A DNA stretch of 37,312 nt from Clostridia bacterium (GCA_017473925.1 JAFUIY010000038.1:1-37312); one strand, 5' to 3'; counted from the first letter of the stretch, positions 16,895-25,011 are shown. Translations and numbers: made by a program. Notes: generated by a model not told the origin, from the sequence alone.

Positions 16895-16932
16895 ACATCC
16901 GTTATGTAAATGATTGAAAGAGGTGAATCGTA

Positions 16933-17136
16933 ATGAAAGAGGGTATTCATCCTAATTATAACCAGACTCAGGTAAAGTGCGCTTGCGGTGCTGTATATGA
17001 GACAGGTTCAACAAAGGACGGTCTTCGTGTTGATATCTGTTCAAAGTGCCATCCGTTCTTCACAGGTAAGCAGAAGCTTGTTGATACAGGCGGACGTGTT
17101 GACAGATTCAAGAAGCGTTATAACCTTGACAAGTAA
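16933..17136 (+). CDS. rpmE: 50S ribosomal protein L31
   Basis: A 67-residue L31, the usual length. It sits at the 50S central protuberance and bridges to the small subunit. The N-terminus MKEGIHPNY is the family hallmark. The zinc-binding cysteines are kept (CACG near 16-18 and CSKC at 36-39), so this is the C+ form that needs zinc. The C-terminal [11 protein letters not shown] is standard. AGAGGTG lies upstream of the ATG. It has its own promoter and a terminator at 17153. Confidence 0.97.
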   Translation: MKEGIHPNYNQTQVKCACGAVYETGSTKDGLRVDICSKCHPFFTGKQKLVDTGGRVDRFKKRYNLDK

Positions 17137-17152
17137 TTCAGACTTTAAGAAA

Positions 17153-17179
17153 CGGCACTGTTTATCGGTGCCGCTTTTT
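17153..17179 (+). terminator. Terminator of rpmE
   Basis: Stem CGGCACTG / CGGTGCCG (17153-17160 and 17166-17173) followed by CTTTTT. Confidence 0.85.
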
Positions 17180-17188
17180 GTCGTATGA

Positions 17189-17371
17189 CAAACAGTAATT
17201 TGTCGAGGTACCCTCGACAAATTAATAAGTGAGGAGTTAGGAATGAGGAGTGAGGAGTTAAGGAAGGGGCAAGCCCCTTAAACCCCATTTTATAATCCAA
17301 GCCCGTAGGGCTTCCGAAACTCCTAACTCCTAACTCCGCACTCCTAACTATCCCTACAAATTCTGATTTAT
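17189..17371. repeat. MITE-like intergenic element, copy C
   Basis: Left border ACAAACAGTAATTTGTC, right border CCTACAAATTCTGATTTAT. Inside are a 27-base hairpin with a TAC loop (AATTTGTCGAGG...CCTCGACAAATT, about 17198-17224), a hairpin AAGGGGC/GCCCCTT, GCCC-GTA-GGGC, and an outer pair of AGGAGTTAGGA / TCCTAACTCC repeats in inverted order. Positions 17294-17320 match copy A inverted. The element ends directly at the ribosome-binding site of the next gene. Confidence 0.8.
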
Positions 17372-17382
17372 AAGGAGAAATC

Positions 17383-18003
17383 ATGTCCGACTATCTCACA
17401 CTCAGAAAAGAAGCGAGCGATGAATTCATAGAAAAGCGTTCCCGTTTTATAGGCTATGCAAAGCCCGTGACAACACAGGACGAGGCAATGGATTTCATCA
17501 ACACAATAAGAAGCAGACACTGGGATGCTACACATAATGTCTATGCCTATGTTCTCCGTGACGGTCAGGCAAGGCGTTATTCTGACGACGGTGAGCCGTC
17601 GGGCACTGCAGGTGTTCCCGTTCTTGATGTATTGCTTAAAGAAAACATCACCGACTGTGTTGTTGTTGCGACACGCTATTTCGGCGGTGTGCTTCTCGGT
17701 GCGGGCGGACTTGTAAGGGCATACTCCCACACATCAAAGATTGCTGTTGAGGCAGCGGGAATTGTAAAAATGAGCGTATGCACAGTCCTGAGCGTCACAT
17801 GCGACTACAACTATTACGGCAGACTCACTTCCCTTATACCGGAGTTCGAGGGGGTAACGGAAGACACTGATTTCGGCGAAAATGTCACTGTCAGGTTCTA
17901 TATGCCCTCAGTAAATGTTCCGCTTTTCGATGCAAAGCTCATTGATTCGAGCTTCGGCAAATTCAGTTCCGTCAAATTGGGCGAAAAATACGCCGAAATA
18001 TGA
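17383..18003 (+). CDS. YigZ/IMPACT family protein (UPF0029)
   Basis: A 206-residue protein of the YigZ/IMPACT family. The N-terminal IMPACT domain shows the conserved KKSRFIGYAKPV-like start (EKRSRFIGYAKPVTT), HNVYAYVLRDG, RYSDDGEPSGTAGVPVLDVL and the glycine-rich VVVATRYFGGVLLGAGGLVRAYS. The C-terminal DUF1949-like ferredoxin fold follows. The molecular role in bacteria is not firmly known; the eukaryotic relative affects translational control. AAGGAG sits just upstream of the ATG at 17383 and immediately abuts repeat element C, so its transcription may come from rpmE readthrough or from within the element; I see no clear promoter. Confidence 0.92.
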   Translation: MSDYLTLRKEASDEFIEKRSRFIGYAKPVTTQDEAMDFINTIRSRHWDATHNVYAYVLRDGQARRYSDDGEPSGTAGVPVLDVLLKENITDCVVVATRYFGGVLLGAGGLVRAYSHTSKIAVEAAGIVKMSVCTVLSVTCDYNYYGRLTSLIPEFEGVTEDTDFGENVTVRFYMPSVNVPLFDAKLIDSSFGKFSSVKLGEKYAEI

Positions 18004-18037
18004 TTATTTTAAATTTTTTGTGTTTATTTAAAGGATT

Positions 18038-18066
18038 TTGAATACAAACTGAGTATATACTATATA
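18038..18066 (+). promoter_or_regulatory. Promoter of the dnaG-rpoD operon
   Basis: TTGAAT (18038-18043), a 17-base spacer and TATATA (18061-18066), followed within 15 bases by the GGGGG ribosome-binding site of dnaG. The resulting leader would be very short. Confidence 0.55.
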
Positions 18067-18081
18067 AAAGGGGGTTAAGAT

Positions 18082-19824
18082 ATGCGTTTCAGTGATGAAT
18101 TCCTGTCCGAATTGCGGGACAGAAACGATATTGTCGATGTCATATCCCCTTATGTTGATCTGCGTGTAAAAGGTGCTCTTGCCACGGGGCTTTGTCCCTT
18201 CCACAATGAAAAAACACCTTCCTTCACCGTTTACATCAACACCCAGTCATACTACTGCTTCGGCTGCGGTTCGGGCGGTGACGCAATCACATTCATCAAA
18301 AACATAGAGAATCTTGCATACGGTGAGGCGGTCACGCTCCTTGCCGAAAGGTCAGGGCTTCCCCTCCCTGCTGACGGTTATGACGACGGTGTTGCGAAAA
18401 TGAAACGAAGAATGCTTGATGCAAACCGTGAGGCTGCAAAATTCTTCCACAATTCCCTTTTCACCCCTGAGGGTAAAAAAGGGCTTGATTATTTCCTTGA
18501 CCGTGGTCTGACTCAGGAAACAATCCGTCATTTCGGTCTGGGCTTTGCTCCCGACAGATGGGACGGTCTTCTCAGGCACATGAAGTCAAAGGGCTACACG
18601 GAGCAGGAGCTTGTTGCGGCAGACCTTGCAAAAAAAACCCAGAAGGGCTACATCATTGACACATACCGTAACAGGGCAATGTTCCCGATTATTGATGTAA
18701 AGGGCAGTGTCATAGCATTCGGCGGACGAGTGCTTGACGACTCAAAGCCGAAGTATATAAACACCTCGGACACCCTTGTTTATAAAAAGAGTCAGGGCGT
18801 TTTTGCACTTAATTTTGCAAAAAGGGGCACTGACAAGACCCTCATTCTCTGTGAGGGCTACATGGACGTTATAGCTTATCATCAGGCAGGGTTTGAGAAC
18901 GCTGTTGCGGGTCTCGGCACAGCCTTTACACCTGAACAGGCAAAGCTTATTTCAAAATACGCCGAAGAAGTCATATTGTCGTATGATAACGACGAAGCGG
19001 GACAGAACGCTACACGGAAGGCTATCGGTATTTTGTCAAGAACACCTCTCAGGATAAAGGTTGCAAGGTTGCAGGGCGGCAAGGACCCTGATGAAATAAT
19101 AAAAAAATACGGCAAAGACAAAATGCAGCAGATTCTCTCTTCTGCTGTGGGCGATGTTGATTTTGACCTTCAACGGGCAAAGAAAGGTTTTGACCTGCAG
19201 ACATCAGACGGCAAAGTCGCTTATCTCGGACAGGCTGTGGACATTCTTGCGAAGTTCCGCAATCCGATTCAATGGGATGTTTATGCTTCAAAGCTTTCTT
19301 CAGAGCTCGGCGTGGCAAAAGAAGCCATCGTCGTACAGATAGAAAAGAAATCAAAGCAGCAGGCACGCCGTGAAACAAAGGAAAACTTCTCAAAGGCTGC
19401 AACATTCAATGACGAAGCAATGAAAAAGGTTAATCCCGAGCGTCAGAAGAATATTTTTGCGGCAAAGGCAGAAGAAACCCTTATTGCATCTCTTCTTCAC
19501 AATCCCGACTTTTATTTCAAAATAAAGGACAAGCTCAGTGACGAAGATTTTGCAACAGAACTCAACCACAGGATATTCAGGCTCATAGCAAAGCACCTTG
19601 ATGAAAACAGACCCGTCGGGGTTACATATTTCGCTGAGGAGCTGACAGATGAAGAAACGGGATATCTTGTAAGGCTTGAATCCATGCGTGAAAACTTAGG
19701 CAACACCGTTCAGGAATGCCTTGACTGCATCAATCGCATGAAGCAGGAAAAAGCGGAGAGAGAAAGGAAAAATCCTGCTCAGATGACTGATGACGAATGG
19801 ATAAAGCAATTCAGAAAACAGTAA
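18082..19824 (+). CDS. dnaG: DNA primase
   Basis: A 580-residue DnaG, the normal size. It makes RNA primers for lagging-strand replication and binds the DnaB helicase with its C-terminal domain. The N-terminal zinc-binding domain has Cys38, His41, Cys59 and Cys62 (CPFH...CFGC). The TOPRIM core is clear: [29 protein letters not shown] and [13 protein letters not shown]. The RNA-polymerase-like N-core contains [21 protein letters not shown] and [18 protein letters not shown]. The C-terminus carries the helicase-binding region. GGGGGTT precedes the ATG. It is followed 23 bases later by rpoD, the conserved macromolecular synthesis pairing (rpsU is not adjacent here). Confidence 0.98.
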   Translation: MRFSDEFLSELRDRNDIVDVISPYVDLRVKGALATGLCPFHNEKTPSFTVYINTQSYYCFGCGSGGDAITFIKNIENLAYGEAVTLLAERSGLPLPADGYDDGVAKMKRRMLDANREAAKFFHNSLFTPEGKKGLDYFLDRGLTQETIRHFGLGFAPDRWDGLLRHMKSKGYTEQELVAADLAKKTQKGYIIDTYRNRAMFPIIDVKGSVIAFGGRVLDDSKPKYINTSDTLVYKKSQGVFALNFAKRGTDKTLILCEGYMDVIAYHQAGFENAVAGLGTAFTPEQAKLISKYAEEVILSYDNDEAGQNATRKAIGILSRTPLRIKVARLQGGKDPDEIIKKYGKDKMQQILSSAVGDVDFDLQRAKKGFDLQTSDGKVAYLGQAVDILAKFRNPIQWDVYASKLSSELGVAKEAIVVQIEKKSKQQARRETKENFSKAATFNDEAMKKVNPERQKNIFAAKAEETLIASLLHNPDFYFKIKDKLSDEDFATELNHRIFRLIAKHLDENRPVGVTYFAEELTDEETGYLVRLESMRENLGNTVQECLDCINRMKQEKAERERKNPAQMTDDEWIKQFRKQ

Positions 19825-19847
19825 TAAATACAGGACAGGTGAAAGAT

Positions 19848-20948
19848 ATGGAAACAGGCGACAAGAAAAATGTTTTTACCCGACTTATCGAAAAAGGTAA
19901 GGCTCAGGGTAAGCTGACAACACAGGAAATTGACTCTGCCATTCTCGAAATCGAGTTTGACATTGAAGAGCTCGACAAGCTTTATGAATCCCTTGAACAG
20001 AACAACATTGAAATCGTTGATGACCTCAGCGATGCGATGCTCGACGTTCTCAATTTTGACGATGCCGATATCGGCAAGTCTGCAGAAATTGACATAGATG
20101 ACTCAGATGTCAAGAATATCCAGATGGATGACCCCGTAAAGGTCTATCTTAAGGAAATCGGTAAGGTTCCCCTTCTCACAGCCGAAGAAGAAATTGACCT
20201 TGCAATGAGAATTGCAGACAATGACCCCGAAGCAAAGAGAAGACTCGAAGAAGCAAACCTCAGACTTGTTGTAAGCATCGCAAAGCGTTACGGCGGAAGA
20301 GGAATGCAGTTCCTTGACCTTATTCAGGAAGGCAACCTTGGTCTTATCAAGGCTGTTGAAAAATTCGACTACACAAAGGGCTTCAAGTTCTCAACATATG
20401 CAACATGGTGGATCAGACAGGCTATCACAAGAGCTATTGCAGACCAGGCAAGAACAATCCGTATTCCCGTTCACATGGTTGAAACAATCAACAAGGTTAA
20501 GAAGACAAATTCACTTCTTCTTCACAAGAACGGCAGAGAGCCTACAGCTGAAGAAATCGCTGCAGAGCTCGGCATGAGTGTTGAAAAGGTCCGTGAAATC
20601 CTCAGAGTTGCACAGGAGCCCGTTTCACTGGAAACTCCCATCGGTGAGGAGGAAGACAGCCATCTCGGTGACTTCATTCCCGACGAAGATGCTCTCGCTC
20701 CCGCTGACGCTGCTTCTCAGCTTCTTCTCAAGGAGGCTCTCAGTGCAGTGCTCAAGACTCTTACTCCCAGAGAGGCAAAGGTTCTCACGCTTCGTTTCGG
20801 CCTTGAAGACGGCCACCCCAAGACACTTGAAGAAGTCGGTGCCGAGTTCAACGTCACAAGAGAAAGAATCCGTCAGATTGAAGCAAAGGCTCTCAGAAAG
20901 CTCCGTCATCCCCAGAGAAGCAAAAAGCTCAAGGACTTCCTTGATTAA
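19848..20948 (+). CDS. rpoD: RNA polymerase primary sigma factor (sigma-A)
   Basis: A 366-residue housekeeping sigma factor, close to B. subtilis SigA (371). It has region 1.1-like N-terminal sequence (acidic, about residues 1-80), region 1.2 ([22 protein letters not shown]), region 2 ([57 protein letters not shown]), region 3 and region 4 ([18 protein letters not shown]...[30 protein letters not shown]). The ATG at 19848 has AGGTGAAAG upstream; a longer frame overlapping dnaG is a less likely start. It is cotranscribed with dnaG and ends at a bidirectional terminator. Confidence 0.98.
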   Translation: METGDKKNVFTRLIEKGKAQGKLTTQEIDSAILEIEFDIEELDKLYESLEQNNIEIVDDLSDAMLDVLNFDDADIGKSAEIDIDDSDVKNIQMDDPVKVYLKEIGKVPLLTAEEEIDLAMRIADNDPEAKRRLEEANLRLVVSIAKRYGGRGMQFLDLIQEGNLGLIKAVEKFDYTKGFKFSTYATWWIRQAITRAIADQARTIRIPVHMVETINKVKKTNSLLLHKNGREPTAEEIAAELGMSVEKVREILRVAQEPVSLETPIGEEEDSHLGDFIPDEDALAPADAASQLLLKEALSAVLKTLTPREAKVLTLRFGLEDGHPKTLEEVGAEFNVTRERIRQIEAKALRKLRHPQRSKKLKDFLD

Positions 20949-20956
20949 AAAAATAT

Positions 20957-20990
20957 ACGGTGTAATTCCGGAAGGAGTTACACCGTTTTA
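20957..20990. terminator. Bidirectional terminator between rpoD and XRE gene
   Basis: Stem ACGGTGTAA / TTACACCGT (20957-20965 and 20978-20986), T-run on both strands. The 5' half with its A-rich flank is nearly identical to the terminator at 22176. Confidence 0.85.
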
Positions 20991-21314
20991 TTTATTACTC
21001 AGATATGTTTTCAGCAGTTCGGATAATGTTCTTCGTTCATTTTCATCAAGTCTTCCTACCAGTTCATTGATTTCATCAAACATATATGTTTTTCCGTAAA
21101 CCGATGCTTCAGACACAAATTCGCTGATATCGCAATCAAGAACATCAGCAATATCTGATAATGTGGAAAGATTGATTTTTGTTGTTCCTCTTTCCATATT
21201 GCTTATATAGCCTACAGAAACATACAGTTTTTCAGCAAGCGCTTCCTGAGTCATATTTTTTTCTTTTCTTTTCATTTTTATCCGTTTTCCTATAATTCTG
21301 AAATCCACTGCCAT
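20988..21314 (-). CDS. XRE-family transcriptional regulator
   Basis: A 108-residue DNA-binding protein. The helix-turn-helix covers about residues 5-60: FRIIGKRIKMKRKEKNMTQEALAEKLYVSVGYISNMERGTTKINLSTLSDIADVL, with the typical E-x-x-x-x-x-L scaffold. The C-terminal tail (DEINELVGRLDENERRTLSELLKTYL) is helical and likely for dimerisation or regulation. The ATG at 21314 has GGGTGATG upstream; the longer frame would add an implausible hydrophobic stretch. It is divergent from a lipoprotein gene starting at 21588, and a candidate inverted repeat lies at 21431-21456. Targets are unknown; control of that neighbour is inference. Confidence 0.85.
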   Translation of the reverse strand: MAVDFRIIGKRIKMKRKEKNMTQEALAEKLYVSVGYISNMERGTTKINLSTLSDIADVLDCDISEFVSEASVYGKTYMFDEINELVGRLDENERRTLSELLKTYLSNK

Positions 21315-21391
21315 TAACATCACCCATATTAATAATAACAGTAATACAAAAAATAATGCATACAGCAATAGATTTAATTAAATTTATAATA

Positions 21392-21420
21392 TTGACTTTT
21401 CAGACAAAGAGTTCTATAAT
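21392..21420 (+). promoter_or_regulatory. Promoter of the small lipoprotein gene
   Basis: TTGACT (21392-21397), a 17-base spacer and TATAAT (21415-21420). It leaves an unusually long leader of about 160 bases before the ATG at 21588. Confidence 0.8.
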
Positions 21421-21430
21421 GAATATCGCA

Positions 21431-21456
21431 ATAAATAACTGTTACATGTTATTTAT
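21431..21456. promoter_or_regulatory. Inverted repeat downstream of promoter (candidate operator)
   Basis: ATAAATAAC, eight bases, GTTATTTAT: nine-base perfect arms beginning 10 bases after the -10 box. Its position suits a repressor site or a leader hairpin. The AT-rich composition lowers confidence. The adjacent XRE protein is a natural candidate binder (inference). Confidence 0.45.
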
Positions 21457-21587
21457 GAAAAAATACCCCCGTTTTTTCAACATTCATTTCATGACCGATA
21501 CACACATGTCGGGAGTTATTTGTTGCAAAAATGAAAAAAGGAAAGAATGACTGAGAATCCCGGTAAGAAGAAAGGAAACATAATATC

Positions 21588-22136
21588 ATGAAAAAGAATT
21601 CCGTAATTAAATTAATCGCTTGTCTGAGTGCACTTGCACTTATCGTTGCATGCTTCGCTGCCTGCGGAAAGCACACTGCAACAGAAGTGAAAACTTCAGC
21701 AACAGAGCTCACACTCAAAAACGGTGAAACTGCATACTTTGCAGTTGTTGCAAACTATGAAGATGGTGTCACAGGTTCACTTGAAATGAATATCAACAGT
21801 GATGACACTGACGGCAAAATCACAGAAACATCCATTGTTGCATCAGGTGTATCAGAAGAAAGCACTTATGTTGCATACGATGAAAACGATGAAGGTACTA
21901 CAGGCTACAATCTTGAAATCTCAGACAGCTTCTATCTTTGCACAGAAGAAGGTGCAGACTTCACAGCTGACGACCTTGGTGAAGATGTTATCAAGTTCAT
22001 AACAGAAAACTCAGACCTTGATGCTAACCAGACTCTTTATGTATGCCAGGTAAAGGCTATCGGTGTCGGTACAGAGAACTTCTCTTTCACATCAGGCGAC
22101 ACAACACTTACAGTTAAATTCACTGTTACTGAATAA
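21588..22136 (+). CDS. Putative small lipoprotein, function unknown
   Basis: A 182-residue exported protein. The signal peptide ends at a lipobox-like FAAC with the probable lipidated Cys at about 26, so it should be membrane-anchored outside the cell. The mature part is acidic and beta-rich: TEVKTSATELTLKNGETAYFAVVANYEDGVTGSLEMNINSDD at its start resembles bacterial Ig-like domains, and FSFTSGDTTLTVKFTVTE closes it in the same style. A possible internal disulfide pair is Cys at about 117 and 151. AAAGGA lies upstream of the ATG. It is divergent from an XRE regulator and followed by a terminator shared in sequence with the previous module. I do not recognise a family. Confidence 0.8.
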   Translation: MKKNSVIKLIACLSALALIVACFAACGKHTATEVKTSATELTLKNGETAYFAVVANYEDGVTGSLEMNINSDDTDGKITETSIVASGVSEESTYVAYDENDEGTTGYNLEISDSFYLCTEEGADFTADDLGEDVIKFITENSDLDANQTLYVCQVKAIGVGTENFSFTSGDTTLTVKFTVTE

Positions 22137-22175
22137 TTTCCCCATACTCTCTCATTCTTTTCATGCAAAAAATAT

Positions 22176-22215
22176 ACGGTGTAAGTCCTTTAATGGACTA
22201 CACCGTGTTTTTATA
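22176..22215. terminator. Bidirectional terminator between lipoprotein and XRE gene
   Basis: Stem ACGGTGTAAGTCC / GGACTACACCGT (22176-22206, one bulge), with A- and T-runs on either side. Shares AATATACGGTGTAA with the terminator at 20957. Confidence 0.85.
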
Positions 22216-22423
22216 TATTCCGTTCTTTTCTATCCGTCAGGTCAAGCAGATAATCCGTTGATACTCCGTAAAATGCAGACAGCTTTATAAGAATATCTGT
22301 AGGAATATCCCGCTGCCCCAATTCATAATTACTGTACACCTGCTGTGAACAATTGAGATACGAAGCAATTGCACTTTGTGTTATGTCATTATCTTCACGC
22401 AGGTCACGGATATGCTTATACAT
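22211..22423 (-). CDS. Small XRE-family repressor-like protein
   Basis: A 70-residue protein that is almost only a helix-turn-helix: MYKHIRDLREDNDITQSAIASYLNCSQQVYSNYELGQRDIPTDILIKLSAFYGVSTDYLLDLTD. This is the compact Cro/CI-type fold with a C-terminal cap helix common in small clostridial regulators. GGTGAT lies seven bases upstream of the ATG at 22423. The intergenic region to the divergent gene holds two strong palindromes (22449-22465 and 22473-22491), so it probably represses both its own gene and the zinc-ribbon membrane protein. That control is inference from layout. Confidence 0.88.
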   Translation of the reverse strand: MYKHIRDLREDNDITQSAIASYLNCSQQVYSNYELGQRDIPTDILIKLSAFYGVSTDYLLDLTDRKERNI

Positions 22424-22448
22424 AAATAATCACCGTATTCAGTATAAT

Positions 22449-22465
22449 TACTGCAAAATGCAGTA
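22449..22465. promoter_or_regulatory. Palindromic operator 1
   Basis: TACTGCA-AAA-TGCAGTA, perfect seven-base arms. It lies just upstream of the -35 (22466) of the plus-strand promoter and covers the promoter region of the divergent XRE gene. It shares its half-site with operator 2; their centres are 25 bases apart. Confidence 0.8.
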
Positions 22466-22494
22466 TTGACTTTTACTGCAAATTGCAGTAAGAT
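22466..22494 (+). promoter_or_regulatory. Promoter of the DUF4352-like gene
   Basis: TTGACT (22466-22471), a 17-base spacer and TAAGAT (22489-22494). Operator 2 fills the spacer, the classical place for a repressor. Confidence 0.65.
22473..22491. promoter_or_regulatory. Palindromic operator 2
   Basis: TTACTGCAA-A-TTGCAGTAA, perfect nine-base arms, situated between the -35 and -10 boxes. Binding here should block transcription of 22552. Confidence 0.82.
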
Positions 22495-22551
22495 ATAAAT
22501 ACCAACGAGTTCCGATGCATTAATCGGAGCTACAAAAAAGGAGGATTATTT

Positions 22552-23211
22552 ATGTTATGTCCAAATTGTAAAAAAGAAATCGCAGAAAACACACAGATTT
22601 GTCCCGGTTGCGGTGCACAGGTTAATCCTGCCCCCGCAAACACACCCACGGAAAAACAGAAAAAGCCAATCACAAAGAAATGGTGGTTCTGGGTTCTGAT
22701 TGTTGTTGCAATTCTTGTTGTAATCGGCATATTCGGCTCAGGAAGTGAAAACAATACTGACACTTCTGCAGATAATGAAAATGTTGTACAGACAGACGAA
22801 ACGACAACAGCTGTTGCTGAAACTACAACAGTGAAGACAACATTCGCTGTCGGTGAATCAGTAGCTGACGGTAATCTGAAAATTACATATGTTTCTGCTG
22901 AAGAATGGAACGATTACAGCAGTTATCTCAGTCCCAAAGACGGAAACAAAATCATCAGATTAAAATTTGATTTTGTAAACGAAGGTGATGTGGATGCATA
23001 TCTGAATTCTTTCTATTGCTATGCAGACAATCAGTCTGCCGAAAGATATTATGGCGGAGATGACGAAATTTCTGTTTTCACACTTTCAGCAGGAAGAACC
23101 ACATCAGGTTACATATATTTTGAAGTTCCTGAGAATGCTGAAAACATTGAAGTTGAATATGAAGTCAACATGTGGACAGATAAAAAAGCAATATTTGATG
23201 TTGTTTTATAA
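22552..23211 (+). CDS. Zinc-ribbon, transmembrane, DUF4352-like surface protein
   Basis: A 219-residue protein with a cytoplasmic zinc ribbon at the N-terminus (MLCPNCKKEIAENTQICPGCGAQ, two Cys-x-x-Cys pairs), one transmembrane helix (about 44-62, WWFWVLIVVAILVVIGIFG), a Thr-rich linker (about 75-98) and an extracellular immunoglobulin-like domain. The last domain (VGESVADGNLKITYVSAEEWND...NKIIRLKFDFVNEGDVDAYLNSFYCYADN) resembles the DUF4352/telokin-like group. AAGGAGG lies upstream of the ATG. The gene is divergent from a small XRE regulator with operators in its promoter, and ends with a strong terminator. The role is unknown; coupling a cytosolic zinc ribbon to an outside sensor-like domain suggests a signalling or envelope-stress role (speculative). 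Confidence 0.85.
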   Translation: MLCPNCKKEIAENTQICPGCGAQVNPAPANTPTEKQKKPITKKWWFWVLIVVAILVVIGIFGSGSENNTDTSADNENVVQTDETTTAVAETTTVKTTFAVGESVADGNLKITYVSAEEWNDYSSYLSPKDGNKIIRLKFDFVNEGDVDAYLNSFYCYADNQSAERYYGGDDEISVFTLSAGRTTSGYIYFEVPENAENIEVEYEVNMWTDKKAIFDVVL

Positions 23212-23220
23212 TTAATCGAA

Positions 23221-23266
23221 AAAATCCGGAGATGCAGAAAATGCATTTCCGGATTTTATATTTTTA
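23221..23266. terminator. Bidirectional terminator
   Basis: Long stem AAAATCCGGAGATGCA / TGCATTTCCGGATTTT (about 23221-23257) with T-rich tail; separates the plus-strand DUF4352-like gene from the convergent PHP gene. Confidence 0.85.
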
Positions 23267-23273
23267 TTACTAA

Positions 23274-24587
23274 TTAAAAATAATGATTATTATACTTTTT
23301 CTTGATTATCAGCTTATTTGCAATAACGCCGAGTCTTGTATCGACAAATTTCTTCTTGAAAAGTTCGATACCCTTATACTCTTTCAGAGCAATATCCTTG
23401 CTGATGAATCTCTTCATGTCTCCGTCATCACAGATGAAAGGCTGTGACATACAGATACCGCCTTCGCCTCTGAGCTGTACTCTGACATAGCAGCTGATAT
23501 CGGCACTGTGCTCTGCAAGTGTGATTGTAAGCTCCATGTTGCCGTCTGTATCATTCTCAATTGTCTTGATAACCTTACCGTCAGCAATGAAGTCAATTGC
23601 CTTGCAGTTGTTGCCTGCAACTGTGATTGTGTCGTTTTCATCGTCAACTTCAATCTTTGTGAAACGGGGAAGAATTCCCTTACCAACAAAATTCTCACCA
23701 AGCTCATTCTTTGCATAACGGGCCATAGCAAAGAAGTTGCCGTTTTCCATAGCCTTACGGAGATTGCCGAGTGAATATTCGGGAAGAATGAAATCCATGA
23801 ATGCAGTGTCAGCCTGGTCGCCCTGATGAGCATCGCTGTTGCCGAAGCCCCATACAGTTCTTTCGCCCTCGGGAATAAGAACCTTAAGAAGCTCATCCCA
23901 GAGAATTCTGTCGCTTCTGTTGGGTCTGTCGTACATATTGAGAACCTCAATACCCATACATGACTTATATCTTCTGAGAAGGTCTGCAAAGAATTTTACA
24001 ATTTCAGGTTCCTTTGCAAGCTCGGGATGCTTACCTGCACCGATCCAGTCTGTAGGATGGTTGATGTGTGAAAGTCCGCCGCTTTTTTCAATTTTCCTGA
24101 TCGGTTCTTCAAAATCGTTTTCCTTACCGCAGATACCCTCTGTTGAGTCGTCAGTGAAATAGCCGTTGACATGGTTCTTCATAAGTGTGAACATATTGGC
24201 TTCAATGGCACCGGGAACACACATAAGACCTCTCTTTTTTGTTCTTGCGTTCTTTGCTGTCTTATATGTACCGTCAAGGAATGCATGATACTCTGCTGTT
24301 GTGGGGTGAACACGCTTTCCGTGCCAGAGGTTCTGGAAAAGATAAAGGGGGATGATTGAGGGGTCCTGATCCCACTCCTTGCCGAGAACACCGTGCTCTG
24401 CAAATGCAAGGATATCAAAGTCATAATCATAGTATGCTTCAATCATCTTTGTCATTGTTTCGTTTGCATCGCTGTATGTTGAATGGGTGTGAAGATTTGT
24501 CTTGTAATGATTTTCCTCATTACCCATAAGTGATGCAACATCAGCATAAGGATTTTTTATTGTGTATTTTACATCTGAATTTGCCAT
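23274..24587 (-). CDS. PHP-domain metal-dependent phosphoesterase
   Basis: A 437-residue protein with a PHP domain, a metal-dependent hydrolase fold. Motif I is LHTHSTYSDA (about residues 32-41), followed by FAEHG (about 62-66), then GGLSHINHPTD (about 169-179) and the last metal motif GNSDAHQGD (about 249-257). The C-terminal 130 residues are a beta-rich domain of the type seen after PHP in clostridial proteins, followed by a basic tail. AGAGGTAG precedes the ATG. Substrate unknown: small PHP enzymes act on phosphoesters such as histidinol phosphate, nucleoside diphosphates or DNA ends, and none can be chosen here. It is 16 bases after the HEPN gene on the same strand and could be read from that promoter. 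Confidence 0.88.
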   Translation of the reverse strand: MANSDVKYTIKNPYADVASLMGNEENHYKTNLHTHSTYSDANETMTKMIEAYYDYDFDILAFAEHGVLGKEWDQDPSIIPLYLFQNLWHGKRVHPTTAEYHAFLDGTYKTAKNARTKKRGLMCVPGAIEANMFTLMKNHVNGYFTDDSTEGICGKENDFEEPIRKIEKSGGLSHINHPTDWIGAGKHPELAKEPEIVKFFADLLRRYKSCMGIEVLNMYDRPNRSDRILWDELLKVLIPEGERTVWGFGNSDAHQGDQADTAFMDFILPEYSLGNLRKAMENGNFFAMARYAKNELGENFVGKGILPRFTKIEVDDENDTITVAGNNCKAIDFIADGKVIKTIENDTDGNMELTITLAEHSADISCYVRVQLRGEGGICMSQPFICDDGDMKRFISKDIALKEYKGIELFKKKFVDTRLGVIANKLIIKKKYNNHYF

Positions 24588-24603
24588 AATACTACCTCTT
24601 TTT

Positions 24604-25011
24604 CTATTTTATATCAAGTCTCATTTTAATGTAATCATCAATCATGCTTACAAAATCTTTTGCATTTGCATATTGTTCCTGTGCATCCGAAAGTGTTATC
24701 ACAGCAAGAATATTGTAATCACTGTCATTACGGAACTGCGACAAATCCTGAATCATGTCTGAATATTTCACATCAATAATTCCTGTTTTTATATATTCCT
24801 GCCTGAAACGGGCAATAAGCCCCGAATGCTTTTTTGAATCATAATTATCCAACAATTCCACAGCTTTTATCGCATGAAAAACTGCATAATATGCTCTGTT
24901 TACTGCACCGTTATAATCACCGATATCAATATAAGCAGGAATAAAACCTGTAATATCAGCAGCCCGTTTCAACTGCCTGAGTGATAATTCAACTGTTTCT
25001 TTATCAGGCAA
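24604..25011 (-). CDS. HEPN-domain protein (COG1895 type), partner of MNT
   Basis: A 135-residue all-helical HEPN protein: AVNRAYYAVFHAIKAVELL (about 36-54) and QFRNDSDYN (about 92-100). In type VII HEPN/MNT toxin-antitoxin pairs HEPN is an RNase toxin. Here the canonical R-x4-6-H motif lacks its His; the site reads R94...D98-Y99, as in the COG1895 subgroup, so RNase activity is uncertain. The start is a TTG at 25009-25011 with GGGAG six bases upstream, overlapping the MNT stop by eight bases (TTGCCTGA), which suggests translational coupling. It is followed by the PHP gene. Pair function could be toxin-antitoxin or another regulatory system. Confidence 0.87.
   Translation of the reverse strand: MPDKETVELSLRQLKRAADITGFIPAYIDIGDYNGAVNRAYYAVFHAIKAVELLDNYDSKKHSGLIARFRQEYIKTGIIDVKYSDMIQDLSQFRNDSDYNILAVITLSDAQEQYANAKDFVSMIDDYIKMRLDIK

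Noticed and set aside
16700..16932. Small RNA or short gene between the sigma factor and rpmE
   Set aside because: The 233 bases are very AT-rich and are accounted for by two divergent promoters; no hairpin plus T-run or ORF is convincing.
20578..21099. 173-residue plus-strand ORF overlapping the end of rpoD
   Set aside because: It lies in another frame of rpoD and continues through the terminator into the antisense of the XRE gene; Ser/Leu-rich composition and no ribosome-binding site.
21356..21550. 64-residue plus-strand ORF in the leader of the lipoprotein gene
   Set aside because: It begins upstream of the promoter at 21392, lacks a ribosome-binding site and has no recognisable features.
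23414..23989. 191-residue minus-strand ORF inside the PHP gene
   Set aside because: Alternate-frame shadow of the PHP-domain coding sequence, low-complexity composition, no start signal.
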